From CAVTWY01 sp963738615 (GTDB lineage Bacteria > Pseudomonadota > Gammaproteobacteria > Burkholderiales > Burkholderiaceae_C), in assembly GCA_963738615.1 (NCBI GenBank), contig CAVTXI010000012.1:1178001-1242000 (forward strand): a stretch of DNA of 64,000 nucleotides, in the 5' to 3' direction. A program made the translations under genes and the position numbers. How positions within the stretch are numbered: position 1 is the first letter of the stretch; every line of letters begins with the position of its first letter. The notes beneath the pieces are model-generated. The model saw only the letters and a list, made by a program, of their open reading frames with translations. It made no database searches and was not told the DNA's origin. Of the stretch, positions 53,662 through 62,474 are shown piece after piece.

Positions 53662-53690
53662 AACGGCGCCCATGGGCGCCGTTCTTCCTT
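53662..53690 (+). terminator. Terminator-like hairpin after galU
   Basis: An 11-bp perfect palindrome, AACGGCGCCCA (53662-53672) followed directly by its complement (53673-53683), starts right after the galU stop. The trailing GTTCTTCCTT is only weakly T-rich. It probably terminates galU transcription and separates it from the convergent tusA-like gene. Confidence 0.6.
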
Positions 53691-53702
53691 ATGGCGCAAG
53701 GT

Positions 53703-53930
53703 TCAGCGGCGCTTCAGGTAGTGCACGAATTCCTTCTCGGCCTGGTCCTGCTTCAGCAACTCGTTGCCAGTCTGCTTCGCGAAGGCCTGGAAGTCGCGCA
53801 TCGAGCCCGGGTCGGTCGCCACGATCTTGAGGACCTCGCCGCTGAGCATGTCGGCCAGCGCCTTCTTGGCTTTGAGGATCGGCAAGGGGCAGTTCAAGCC
53901 GCGGGCGTCGAGTTCCCTGTGGGCGTGCAT
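53703..53930 (-). CDS. TusA/SirA-like sulfur carrier protein
   Basis: A 75-residue protein of the TusA family. The active Cys is in LDARGLNCPLPILKAKKALA (about C14). TusA relays persulfide sulfur, for example to tRNA 2-thiouridine synthesis or sulfur oxidation. I chose the ATG at 53930 over an upstream frame start at 53963, because the core begins at once and TAGAAT at 53968-53963 would be its -10 box. It lies at the end of the cysM-Nudix run. Confidence 0.9.
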   Translation of the reverse strand: MHAHRELDARGLNCPLPILKAKKALADMLSGEVLKIVATDPGSMRDFQAFAKQTGNELLKQDQAEKEFVHYLKRR

Positions 53931-53965
53931 GTGAGTTCCTGCCGACGTGTTCCGGGGGCGCAATT

Positions 53966-54541
53966 CTAGGGCGTGAGGTTCGATGACGGTCCGGGCGACG
54001 GTGCTTCGTCACGCGGCCAGCCCTCGAGAAAGCGCGGCTCGTGGCCGCGAGAACGCAGCCAGTCGGCCAACGCGTAGCCTGTGCCGGCGGGCCAACAGAT
54101 CACTTCGTCGGGCTGCAGCAGCTTGTACTCGACCAACTCGGGCGACAAACGGATGTCACCGTGCGCGACCACGTGATACGCGACGATGATCTGATTCATG
54201 CGCTTGAACTCGTAGGCGCCGATGATCGACAGAGACTCGACTTCGAGCGAGGTCTCCTCTTTCACCTCACGTGCCACGCCTTCCTGCGGCGACTCGCCGG
54301 CCTCGAGGAAGCCGGTCACGAGCGCGAACATGCGGTTCTTCCACGCGGCGTTACGCGCGAGAAAGACACGGCCATCGCGATCACGGCACTCGATCACCGC
54401 AGCGACCACGGGCGTCGGGTTGTTCCAGTGCGTGAAGTCGCAAACGCCGCAGCGCAGCCGTGTCTTCGGGCCACCATCCTCGATCTGCTCGGCTGGCGCC
54501 AACGCTGCAGCGCACTGTGGGCAAAAGCGGTAATCGGCCAT
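53966..54541 (-). CDS. Nudix hydrolase with N-terminal zinc ribbon (NudC-like)
   Basis: A 191-residue protein. A zinc ribbon (FCPQCAAAL, then LRCGVCDFTHW) precedes the Nudix box GFLEAGESPQEGVAREVKEE (about 77-96), continuing TSLEV. This two-part layout resembles the C-terminal part of NADH pyrophosphatase NudC, without its N-terminal domain. The real substrate is not known. It lies 24 bases downstream of cysM. Confidence 0.9.
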   Translation of the reverse strand: MADYRFCPQCAAALAPAEQIEDGGPKTRLRCGVCDFTHWNNPTPVVAAVIECRDRDGRVFLARNAAWKNRMFALVTGFLEAGESPQEGVAREVKEETSLEVESLSIIGAYEFKRMNQIIVAYHVVAHGDIRLSPELVEYKLLQPDEVICWPAGTGYALADWLRSRGHEPRFLEGWPRDEAPSPGPSSNLTP

Positions 54542-54565
54542 GGGTTCTTGCGTCGTCGTCTGCGC

Positions 54566-55471
54566 TCAGGCCGGGAACACGCCGGTGCTGAGGTAGCGGT
54601 CGCCACGATCGCAGACGATGAAGACGATCGTCGCGTCGCGCACGCGTTCGGCGATCTGCAATGCCACCACGCATGCGCCAGCGGCCGAGATGCCGCCGAA
54701 CAGGCCCTCTTCGCGCGCGAGGCGCCTCGCCATGTCTTCGGCATCGGCCTGACTTACCAGCACGGTCTCGTCGACGTGCGTGGGGTCGTAAATCTTCGGC
54801 AGGTACGCCTCGGGCCACTTGCGGATCCCGGGGATGCGCGAACCCTCGGACGGCTGCGCGCCCACGATGCGCACCTTCGGACTCCGAGACTTCAGGTAGC
54901 GAGAGACTCCGGTGATGGTGCCGGTGGTGCCCATCGCGCTCACGAAGTGGGTGACGCGCCCTTCGGTGTCGTTCCAGATCTCGGGGCCGGTGGTGTCGTA
55001 ATGCACCTGTGGGTTGTCGGCGTTGGCGAACTGATCGAGCACGCGGCCTTTGCCGTCGGCCTGCATTTGCAGCGCAAGGTCGCGCGCGTATTCCATGCCG
55101 CCCGATCGCGGCGTGAGGATCAGTTCGGCGCCGAAGGCCTTCATGGTCTGCGCACGTTCGATGCTCAGGTCTTCGGGCATGACAAGCACCATGCGGTAGC
55201 CGCGGATCGCGGCTGCCATCGCCAGCGCGATGCCGGTGTTGCCCGACGTGGCCTCGATGAGCGTGTCGCCGGGCTTGATCTCGCCGCGCGCCTGCGCACG
55301 CGCGATCATGCTCATCGCCGGACGATCCTTCACCGAGCCGGCGGGGTTGTTGCCTTCGAGCTTGCCCAGGATGACGTTGCCGCGATCACGGTTGCCGGGG
55401 CCAGGGATTCGCTGTAGTTGCACCAACGGCGTTGCGCCGATCACGTCCTCGAGGGTCTTGTAGGCAGGCAT
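54566..55471 (-). CDS. cysM: Cysteine synthase B
   Basis: A 301-residue PLP enzyme that makes cysteine from O-acetylserine and sulfide or thiosulfate. The PLP lysine is in EGNNPAGSVKDRPAMSMI, and the TSGNTGIALAMAAA and GTTGTITGVSRYLK loops bind substrate and phosphate. The sequence RIPGPGNRDRGNVILGKLEG near the start is CysM-like rather than CysK-like. I use the ATG at 55471. It may share a transcript with the Nudix and tusA-like genes. Confidence 0.95.
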   Translation of the reverse strand: MPAYKTLEDVIGATPLVQLQRIPGPGNRDRGNVILGKLEGNNPAGSVKDRPAMSMIARAQARGEIKPGDTLIEATSGNTGIALAMAAAIRGYRMVLVMPEDLSIERAQTMKAFGAELILTPRSGGMEYARDLALQMQADGKGRVLDQFANADNPQVHYDTTGPEIWNDTEGRVTHFVSAMGTTGTITGVSRYLKSRSPKVRIVGAQPSEGSRIPGIRKWPEAYLPKIYDPTHVDETVLVSQADAEDMARRLAREEGLFGGISAAGACVVALQIAERVRDATIVFIVCDRGDRYLSTGVFPA

Positions 55472-55552
55472 AACGCGATTGTGGCAGCGCACATTTGCCG
55501 CATGGCCGGTGTGATAATCCATGCTTCGCGCTGCTGCCAGCACCCTCCTGAA

Positions 55553-55637
55553 GCCCGGGTGGCGAAACCGGTAGACGCAGGGGACTCAAAATCCCCCGCC
55601 GCAAGGCATGCCGGTTCGAGTCCGGCCCCGGGCACCA
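55553..55637 (+). tRNA. tRNA-Leu (anticodon CAA)
   Basis: An 85-base tRNA with encoded CCA. The acceptor stem GCCCGGG (55553-55559) pairs with CCCGGGC (55627-55633), then A and CCA. The anticodon stem GGGGA/TCCCC encloses CTCAAAA, so the anticodon is CAA (Leu, UUG codon). The T arm is CCGGTTCGAGTCCGG. A long variable arm (CCGCCGCAAGGCATG region) fits class II tRNA-Leu. A GATAAT -10-like box lies at 55513-55518. Confidence 0.96.
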
Positions 55638-55656
55638 GCAACAACTTACGCTCGAC

Positions 55657-56250
55657 ATGCCAGCGCTGCAGCCTGTCTCGAAAGCACTGCTCCTCGCCTG
55701 CGTCGCGATCTTCGCGCTGCAAGAACTACTGCCTCCGGCGTTCGAGCTTTGGTTCGCGCTGTGGCCGCTCGCCAGCGGCAGGTTCATGCCCTGGCAGATC
55801 CTCAGCTACGCCTTCCTCCACGGCGACCTGTGGCACATCTTCATGAACATGCTGGTGCTGTGGATGTTCGGCGCCGACCTCGAACGCCTGTGGGGTCCCA
55901 AGCGCTACCTGGTGTTCATCGTCGCGAGCATCATCGCGGCCGCGTTGGTGCAGCTGGCGTGGACGGCCTTCATCGGATCGCGTTCGCCGACCGTGGGCTT
56001 CTCTGGTGCCACCTACGGGCTGTTGCTCGGCTTCGGCATGATGTTCCCGAACCGGACCGTGATGCTGCTGATCCCGCCGATCCCGATGAAGGCGAAGTAC
56101 TTCGTGATCCTGTTCATCGTGCTCGAACTCGTGCTGGGCGTGCGCGGACGTGACGGTATTGCGCACTTCGCCCACCTGGGCGGCATGATCGGTGGCTTCC
56201 TGATGGTTCTTTACTGGCGCGGCAAGGGCCCGTTTCGGCGCCTGCCCTGA
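55657..56250 (+). CDS. Rhomboid-family intramembrane serine protease
   Basis: A 197-residue polytopic protein with six helices. The catalytic Ser is in GFSGATYGLLLG, the His in HFAHLGGMIGGF, and the conserved HGDLWHIFMNM lies in helix 2. This Ser-His dyad marks an active rhomboid. It cleaves transmembrane segments of unknown partners. It begins 19 bases after tRNA-Leu and may share its promoter. Confidence 0.93.
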   Translation: MPALQPVSKALLLACVAIFALQELLPPAFELWFALWPLASGRFMPWQILSYAFLHGDLWHIFMNMLVLWMFGADLERLWGPKRYLVFIVASIIAAALVQLAWTAFIGSRSPTVGFSGATYGLLLGFGMMFPNRTVMLLIPPIPMKAKYFVILFIVLELVLGVRGRDGIAHFAHLGGMIGGFLMVLYWRGKGPFRRLP

Positions 56251-56264
56251 AGGCACGGACGGCG

Positions 56265-57190
56265 CTAAGGGCCTCGCGCAGATGCACCGCGAGTGCGTCG
56301 GCCAGCGTGGGGTAGCGCCAGCCGCACGCGCAGTTCGCGCTTCAAGCGGTCGTTGCGCAGCCGGCGCGACTCGGCCAGGAAGCTGTAGGCCATCGGCGAC
56401 AACGTGCTTCGCGCCACGTCGCGCGTGATTCGCGGCGGGCGCGGCAGCCCAGCAAGATCGGCGACCAGATCCATCGCGTCACCCATCAGCATGTCGGTGT
56501 CGTCGCTGACGTTGACGACGCGTTGCGTGCGCCCGCGGCACAACGCCGCGATGCACGCCCGGGCAAGGTCATCGGCGTGGATGCGGTTCGTGTGCACGTC
56601 ATCCTCGCGCACCAGCACGGGCGCAGCCGCTGCGCACGCGCTCGATCGGGTCACCCCCCTCGCGATCGAAAGCGTAGATGCCGGGCACGCGCAGGATCGA
56701 CACGCCTGACGCATGCACGCGGCCGTGGCGGCGCAAGGCCAGCTTCGGCGGCCACGCGGCGCCGAGCACGCGACGTGGCAGGCGCCACAGCGCGATGCTC
56801 GTCGACCCACGCGCCCTGCGCGTCGCCGTACACGCCACTCGTGCTCGCGTAGACGATGCGCTCGGACCACACCTGCGCGCGCAAGCGCGCGCAAGCAGCG
56901 CGGTTGTGCGCGGGTCGGTATCACCCGTTGCCGGCGGCGGCGCCAGGTGCAGCACCCAGGGTGCCAACGCGCCGATGCGCGCAAGCGTCTGCGGCCGGTC
57001 CAGGTCGGCCACGATCGGCGTCGCACCCGCGGCGCGCAGCGCCGCCACGCGATGCGGCGACGACGTCAGCGCGTAGCACGCGCCAGCGACCCGCCAGTTG
57101 CCGCAACACGCGCAGCCCCACATCGCCACAACCCACGACGAGCAGGCGTGCGCGGCGTGCGCGAATCGATGACGAAGCGGTGACATGCAC
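56265..57190 (-). CDS. NAD(P)-dependent epimerase/dehydratase-like protein (several frameshifts)
   Basis: A Rossmann-fold protein of the SDR/YeeZ group, about 300 residues. Conserved parts occur in three frames: LLVVGCGDVGLRVLRQLAGR (glycine-rich nucleotide site), YALTSSPHRVAALRAAGATP, ERIVYASTSGVYGDAQGAWV (catalytic Ser/Tyr region), SGVSILRVPGIYAFDREGGD, and EDDVHTNRIHADDLARACIA with VVNVSDDTDMLMGDAM. The start is probably the GTG at 57190. The 3' end is uncertain, between the TAG at 56265 and a frame reading RYPTLADALAVHLREAL. At least four one-base indels are needed. Substrate unknown. Confidence 0.7.
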
Positions 57191-57272
57191 AATCGCGCGC
57201 AGTGTAGAGAACGCCCGGCGACGGAAAACGAAAACGCCAGCGCCCGAGGGCCCAGCCACGACACAGAGCGTC

Positions 57273-58316
57273 ATGACCTTCAACGTCACCGTGATGCCCG
57301 CGAACCTGAGCTTCGATGTCGCGCGGGACGAAGCCATCTTGCCGGCGGCGATCCGTGCGGGCGTCGGGCTGCCCTACGGTTGCCGTGACGGCGCGTGCGG
57401 CTCGTGCAAGAGCCGGCTGTTGCAAGGGCGCGTGATCCACGGCGCGCATCAGCTGAAGGCGCTGTCGGCCGCCGAGGAAGAAGCCGGTCTCGTCCTCACC
57501 TGCTGCGCCACGCCGCAGACCGACTGCGTCGTCGAGGCGCGCGCCGTGCCCGGCGTGGGCGACCACCCCGTGGTGCGCATGCCCGTTCGCTTGGCGTCGA
57601 TGCACAAGGTCACGCCCGACGTGATCGTGCTGAGGCTTCAACTGCCGGCGAACCAAGCGCTTGGGTACCGCGCTGGCCAATACCTCGAATTCATCTTGCG
57701 CGACGGTGCGCGGCGCAGCTATTCGATGGCGAACGCACCGCACACGCTGGGCACGCCGCCGCAGGTCGAGCTGCACCTGCGGCACATGCCCGGCGGCAAG
57801 TTCACCGATCACGTCTTCACGGCCATGAAGGACAAAGAAATCCTGCGTGCAGAAGGCCCCTTTGGCACCTTCTTCCTGCGCGAGGACAGCGACAAGCCAA
57901 TCGTGTTGCTGGCTTCGGGCACGGGGTTCGCACCGGTGAAGGCGATCGTCGAGCACCTGCAGCACAAGGGCATCACACGCCCCACGGCGTTGTATTGGGG
58001 CGGACGCCGCCCGGGCGACCTTTACATGCACGAATGGTGTCTGCGCATGGCGCATGAGATGCCGAATCTGCGCTATGAGCCGGTGGTCAGCGACGCGCTG
58101 CCCGAAGATGACTGGCGCGGCCGCAGCGGCTTCGTGCACGCGGCAGTGATGCAGGACCTGCCCGACTTGTCGGGCCACCAGGTCTACGCCTGCGGCGCGC
58201 CGATCGTCGTCGACTCGGCTCAGCGCGACTTCGCTGCCCTGTGCGGCCTGCCCGAGGGCGAGTTCTACGCCGACGCTTTCACGTCAGAGGCCGATAAGCA
58301 CGGCGCCATGGCGTAG
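57273..58316 (+). CDS. 2Fe-2S/FAD oxidoreductase (CDP-6-deoxyglucoseen reductase-like)
   Basis: A 347-residue electron-transfer flavoprotein. An N-terminal plant-type ferredoxin domain binds [2Fe-2S] through GCRDGACGSCKSRL and LTCCAT. An FAD domain (YRAGQYLEFILRDGARRSYS) and an NAD domain (IVLLASGTGFAPVKAIVEHL, then YACGAP) follow. Homologues are annotated as AscD-like reductases or as reductases of oxygenases. It could serve the orphan Rieske oxygenase at 27219, but they are 29 kb apart. It is divergent from the SDR gene. Confidence 0.9.
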   Translation: MTFNVTVMPANLSFDVARDEAILPAAIRAGVGLPYGCRDGACGSCKSRLLQGRVIHGAHQLKALSAAEEEAGLVLTCCATPQTDCVVEARAVPGVGDHPVVRMPVRLASMHKVTPDVIVLRLQLPANQALGYRAGQYLEFILRDGARRSYSMANAPHTLGTPPQVELHLRHMPGGKFTDHVFTAMKDKEILRAEGPFGTFFLREDSDKPIVLLASGTGFAPVKAIVEHLQHKGITRPTALYWGGRRPGDLYMHEWCLRMAHEMPNLRYEPVVSDALPEDDWRGRSGFVHAAVMQDLPDLSGHQVYACGAPIVVDSAQRDFAALCGLPEGEFYADAFTSEADKHGAMA

Positions 58317-58341
58317 GACGCGCGCCGAGTCGCCCGTCCGG

Positions 58342-58842
58342 CTAGAACTTCGGGGCTGGCGCATCCTCGTTGGTCTTCGGCGAACACGTCATCGCCATGC
58401 GACCGAGCGAATCGCCTCGGCCGTCGAGCAACTGCCCTTCGAGTTGCGCCGACTGCCGGTCGATCGACAGCCGGACTTCGTGCAGCCGCTCGAGGTTCGG
58501 CGACCAGATCCACAGCGTGCCGCGCCACCAGTCGTAGAACGCGGCCGTGCGACCGACAAAGCCCATCGACATCGAATACAGCACCGGGCTCGCCTGGTAC
58601 TTCATGCGCTCGCCCACCGGCAGCACATTCGAACGCTGCACGAGGGCGGTCATGTTGTTGTCGCGCATGGCCAAGTCGAGATGCGACGTCATCGACTTGC
58701 CCTTCGCGTCGACGAGCTTGCCTTTGCACAAGAGGTAAAGGTGGAACTGCTGCGCTGAAGCAGCTCCCGCGCACACTGCGAGCGCGGCCGCGACCACCAG
58801 ACCGCGACACAGCGCCCGCACGTGGAACGAGGTGCGAATCAT
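58342..58842 (-). CDS. Exported protein of unknown function
   Basis: An unrecognised 166-residue protein. A signal peptide (MIRTSFHVRALCRGLVVAAA, ending ASAQ) precedes a mature domain with two Cys (LLCKGKL, MTCSPK) and several aromatic strands (FYDWWRGTLWIWSPNLERLH). I use the ATG at 58842, which has GGGGGT just upstream. An ATG at 58866 overlaps the csgG stop by one base (TGATG). Either way translation is probably coupled to the csgG-like gene, and the two may act together at the envelope. Confidence 0.75.
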   Translation of the reverse strand: MIRTSFHVRALCRGLVVAAALAVCAGAASAQQFHLYLLCKGKLVDAKGKSMTSHLDLAMRDNNMTALVQRSNVLPVGERMKYQASPVLYSMSMGFVGRTAAFYDWWRGTLWIWSPNLERLHEVRLSIDRQSAQLEGQLLDGRGDSLGRMAMTCSPKTNEDAPAPKF

Positions 58843-58865
58843 CGAGACCCCCATCGGCGCACGCA

Positions 58866-59732
58866 TCACTTCGGCGAATTCGGCGTCTGGCCGCCTTGCA
58901 CGCCCAGGCGCCCGCCGGTGCCCAGCCCGCCCTTGACGGTCTGCGCCTTGTAGTCGCGCAGTGCGACGACCATCTTGTTGTACGCGTCGACGAAAGCCGC
59001 TGCAACGAGCTTGCCTTCGGGCGAGCTGGTGTAAGCGCTGCCGCCGCCGGCCACGCCGAGCAGGCCCGAGAACATGCCGCCGCCGACGCCGAAGTCCCAG
59101 TTCTTCGAGTAGCCCTCTGCCGCCGCGATCTGCACGGTGGAACGGATGTCGACCAGCAACAGGGTCGTGCCCGCTTCGTTCATGCGCGCGCTGCCCGCAA
59201 CCGCGCCGGCACCAGGCAACACGCGGTTCAGCAACCCGCCGACGACGCCGCTGCCACCCGACGTGCCGCGGGCGCTCATCATGATCTCGGGGCTCATCTG
59301 GTAGTCGGCAACGACCTGCTGGCCCGTCTGGACGTTGCTGCCGGCGCGCGCCTCTTCGCCACGGCTCATGCCGCGCTCGGACTGGATGCCGGCCAGGCCG
59401 CGACCGCGCTCGACGATCACGAAGCAGTTCGACTGCTGGATGAGCGTGCGCAACAGCGGCACCGTGGAACCGAGCCGATAGTTGCTGTAGTAATAGCCGT
59501 ACCAAGGCGCATTGAGGTTCTCTTCGATGCGCAGCGTGCCGAGCGTTTCGGTGCAGCGCTGAAGGTTGCTGCTCTCGCCTTTCGCGGTCCCGCCCGCAGC
59601 AGCCCCGGTGGTGGCTGTTGCGCTGCCGCCGCCGATCGAGGGCGTTGTGGCCAGACATCCTGCGAGCATCGCACCCGCGCAGGCAGCCACACCAAACGCC
59701 GCAACACGCCATCCAGCGGTCAAATCACGCAT
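58866..59732 (-). CDS. CsgG/HfaB-family outer membrane lipoprotein
   Basis: A 288-residue lipoprotein. The lipobox AGAMLAGC places Cys26 as first mature residue. The CsgG-like domain follows (LRTLIQQSNCFVIVERGRGL, then DYQMSPEIMMSARGTSGGSG and LLLVDIRSTVQIAAAEGYSK). CsgG forms the curli secretion pore; many relatives have other or unknown roles. No curli genes are nearby, so curli export is unlikely. A Gly-rich tail ends the protein. It is the first gene of a pair with 58342-58842. Confidence 0.88.
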   Translation of the reverse strand: MRDLTAGWRVAAFGVAACAGAMLAGCLATTPSIGGGSATATTGAAAGGTAKGESSNLQRCTETLGTLRIEENLNAPWYGYYYSNYRLGSTVPLLRTLIQQSNCFVIVERGRGLAGIQSERGMSRGEEARAGSNVQTGQQVVADYQMSPEIMMSARGTSGGSGVVGGLLNRVLPGAGAVAGSARMNEAGTTLLLVDIRSTVQIAAAEGYSKNWDFGVGGGMFSGLLGVAGGGSAYTSSPEGKLVAAAFVDAYNKMVVALRDYKAQTVKGGLGTGGRLGVQGGQTPNSPK

Positions 59733-59839
59733 TTCTCTCTCCTGAAGGTTCTTGATACAGACGCAATATTAGGCGCACGCCACAATGACGTTGTCCTTCA
59801 AGATGGGGACGTACGCGAACGTTTGCGCTCGAGCCGAAG

Positions 59840-60568
59840 TCACTCGCCGAGGTAGGCCGCGCGCACTTTCGGGTCGGCCAGCAGCACCTTGGCGTCGCCG
59901 CTCATGGTGATTTCGCCAGACTCCATCACGTAGCCGCGGTTGGCCAGGCCCAGCGCGCGGCTCGCGTTCTGTTCGACCAGCAGCACCGTCGTGCCTCGCG
60001 AGTGGATGTCGGCGACGACCTCGAAGATCTTGTCGACCATGATCGGCGACAGCCCCATCGACGGTTCGTCGAGCAGCAGCACTTTCGGCCGCGCCATCAA
60101 CGCGCGGCCCATCGCCAGCATCTGCTGCTCGCCGCCACTCATCGTGCCGGCCAGTTGCGCGCGGCGCTCTTTCAGGCGCGGGAAGATGCCGAAAACCATG
60201 TCGATGTCGTCTTCGATGCCCTTGGTGTCGTCGCGCACGTAGGCGCCCATCTGAAGGTTCTCGGTGATCGTCATGCGCGAGAACACGCCGCGCCCCTCGG
60301 GCACCATCACCAGGCCCTGCTTGACGAGGTTCCACGCGCCCTGCCCGCGGATCGACCGGCCCATGAACGTGATGTCGCCGTCGGCCACCGGCTGAATGCC
60401 GGTCACGGCCTTGAGCGTCGTCGTCTTGCCGGCGCCGTTGGCGCCGATCAGGCTGACGAGTTCGCCCTGCCGGACTTCGAAGCTCACGCCCTTCACCGCC
60501 TGGATGCCGCCGTAGGCGACCTTCAGGCCTTTGACCTGCAGCAGGGCCTGCGCTGCCGCTGCCGCCAT
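59840..60568 (-). CDS. livF: Branched-chain amino acid ABC transporter ATPase LivF
   Basis: A 242-residue ABC ATPase of the LivF type. Walker A is IGANGAGKTTTLKAVTG, the signature MSGGEQQMLAMGRALMARPK, Walker B KVLLLDEPSMGLSP. The short insertion VPEGRGVFSRMTITENLQMG is typical of LivF. It is the last gene of livH-livM-livG-livF, 33 bases after livG. No substrate-binding protein gene is in the window. The 107-base gap to csgG holds nothing I recognise. Confidence 0.95.
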   Translation of the reverse strand: MAAAAAQALLQVKGLKVAYGGIQAVKGVSFEVRQGELVSLIGANGAGKTTTLKAVTGIQPVADGDITFMGRSIRGQGAWNLVKQGLVMVPEGRGVFSRMTITENLQMGAYVRDDTKGIEDDIDMVFGIFPRLKERRAQLAGTMSGGEQQMLAMGRALMARPKVLLLDEPSMGLSPIMVDKIFEVVADIHSRGTTVLLVEQNASRALGLANRGYVMESGEITMSGDAKVLLADPKVRAAYLGE

Positions 60569-60601
60569 CGCTGTTCGTCGCTCATGCCCGTCCTCGCGCC
60601 T

Positions 60602-61372
60602 TCACTGGTGCCCGGCGCCGAGGTAAGCCTCGATCACCTTCTCGTTCTTCTGCACGTCGGCCGGCGTGCCTTCGGCGATCTGCTTGCCGTAGTCGAGCAC
60701 CGTCACGCGATCACACAGGCCCATCACCAGCTTCACGTCGTGCTCGATCAGCAGGATCGTGCGTCCGTCTTTGCGAATGCGGTCGATCAGTTCGCGCAGC
60801 GTGACCTTCTCGGTCGCGTTCATGCCCGCGGCCGGCTCGTCGAGTGCGATCAGCTTCGGGTCGGTGGCCAGCGCACGTGCGATCTCGAGGCGGCGCTGGT
60901 CACCGTAGCTGAGCGTGCGCGCGCGGTAGTCGGCGTACTTCTCGATGCCGACGTAGCTCAGCAGTTCGCGCGCGCGTGCGGCAATCGCCTGCTCTTCGGC
61001 GCGGAACGACGCGGTGCGCAACACCGCGCCGACAAGGCCGGAATGCGTGCGCACGTGCCGCCCGACCATCACGTTCTCGAGCGCCGTCATCTCGGCAAAC
61101 AGGCGGATGTTCTGGAAGGTGCGCGCAATGCCCGCCTTCGCGACCTGATGGACCGCTTCGGGCTTGTAGGGCTCACCGCCCAGCTTGAAGGTGCCGGAGT
61201 CGGGCGTGTACAGGCCCGTGATGACGTTGAAGAAGGTCGTCTTGCCGGCGCCGTTGGGGCCGATCAGGCCGTAGACCTGGCCGGGCAGGATCGTGATGCC
61301 GACGTCCGACAGCGCCTGCAGGCCGCCGAAGCGCTTCGAGACGCCCGCGACTTCGAGAACGGGCGCGCTCAT
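60602..61372 (-). CDS. livG: Branched-chain amino acid ABC transporter ATPase LivG
   Basis: A 256-residue ATPase. Walker A IGPNGAGKTTFFNVITG, signature LSYGDQRRLEIARALATDPK and Walker B LIALDEPAAGMNATE fit LivG. As written, the frame is continuous with livM upstream, giving a 633-residue permease-ATPase. The ATG at 61372 begins MSAPVLEVAGVSKRFGG, a normal LivG start. Dropping one G from the CCGGGGGCGG run just before it would end livM with TGA overlapping this ATG. Real LivM-LivG fusions exist, so both readings are open. Confidence 0.92.
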   Translation of the reverse strand: MSAPVLEVAGVSKRFGGLQALSDVGITILPGQVYGLIGPNGAGKTTFFNVITGLYTPDSGTFKLGGEPYKPEAVHQVAKAGIARTFQNIRLFAEMTALENVMVGRHVRTHSGLVGAVLRTASFRAEEQAIAARARELLSYVGIEKYADYRARTLSYGDQRRLEIARALATDPKLIALDEPAAGMNATEKVTLRELIDRIRKDGRTILLIEHDVKLVMGLCDRVTVLDYGKQIAEGTPADVQKNEKVIEAYLGAGHQ

Positions 61373-62461
61373 CGACGCCGCCCCCGGCGCGGCCTTGCCG
61401 TGCTCGGGCGTAGGCCACAAGCCGCGCGGGCGCAGCAGCATCACGATGATCATCGCCAGCGCGATCAGCAACTGGCGCAGGATCGACGCGTCGATGCGCC
61501 CGCCCGTCACCTGCTGCAGGTCCATCGCACCGGCCACGTAGCGCAGCCCCTCGGGCAGGATGGCCAGCGCCAGCGCACCGACGATCACGCCCGGCAGATG
61601 CCCCAGACCGCCCAGTACGACCATGGCGACGATCATCACGCTTTCCATCAGGCTGAACGACTCGGGCGACACGAAGCCCTGGAACGCCGCGAACATCGCC
61701 CCCGACACGCCGCCGAAGCTCGCGCCCATGCCGAACGCCAGCAGCTTCATGTTGCGGGTGTTGATGCCCATCGCCTTGGCAGCGATCTCGTCTTCGCGGA
61801 TCGCCATCCAGGCGCGGCCGATGCGCGAGTGCTCGAGGCGCCAGCAGATGAACACGCTCACGACCGCGAGCACCAGGAACAAGTAGCAATACAGCGTCAC
61901 CGACGAAAGCGTGAAGCCGAACACCTCCACCGGCTTGCCGAAGTTCAGGCCGAAGATCTTCATCGAGTCGATCTTGTCCAGCCCCTTCGGCCCGTTCGTG
62001 ATGTTGACCGGGTGCTCGAGGTTGTTCATGAACACGCGGATGATTTCGCCGAAACCCAGCGTGACGATCGCCAGGTAGTCGCCACGAAGCTTCAGCACCG
62101 GCGTGCCCAGCAGCACACCTGCGGTGGCCGCGAGCAGTGCCGCCAGCGGCACGATGAGCCAGATCGGCGTGTGCAGCCCGTTCGGGAACATCGCCTTGAA
62201 GCCTTCGAAGGTGTCCGACAGGTGCGGCGACGCCAGCAGCGCGTACATGTACGCCCCCACGGCATAGAAGGCGACGAAGCCCAGGTCGAGCAGCCCGGCG
62301 TAGCCAACGACGATGTTCAGCCCCAGCGCCAGCAGCACATACAGCAGCGCCAGCGCCAACGTGCGCACCCAGTAGCCGCCGAGCCACTGCGCGACCAGCG
62401 GCAGCGCCACCAGCGCCAGCGCGGCGATGACGAAGACGACGATCTGGTTCTTCTTGTCCAT
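61373..62461 (-). CDS. livM: Branched-chain amino acid ABC transporter permease LivM
   Basis: A permease of about 360 residues with 8-10 helices (YAGLLDLGFVAFYAVGAYMY near the N-terminus, then RLEHSRIGRAWMAIREDEIA, the coupling loop). I chose the ATG at 62461 (MDKKNQIVVFVIAALALVAL), 13 bases after the livH stop. The C-terminus LLRPRGLWPTPEHGKAAPG leads into livG without a stop in this sequence; the fusion is probably caused by one extra G. Confidence 0.92.
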
Positions 62462-62474
62462 GACGTTCGTCCAA

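Noticed and set aside
55477..55518. A full sigma-70 promoter for tRNA-Leu
   Set aside because: GATAAT is present, but the candidate -35 hexamers (TTGTGG, TTGCCG) have unsuitable spacing, so only the -10-like box is mentioned.
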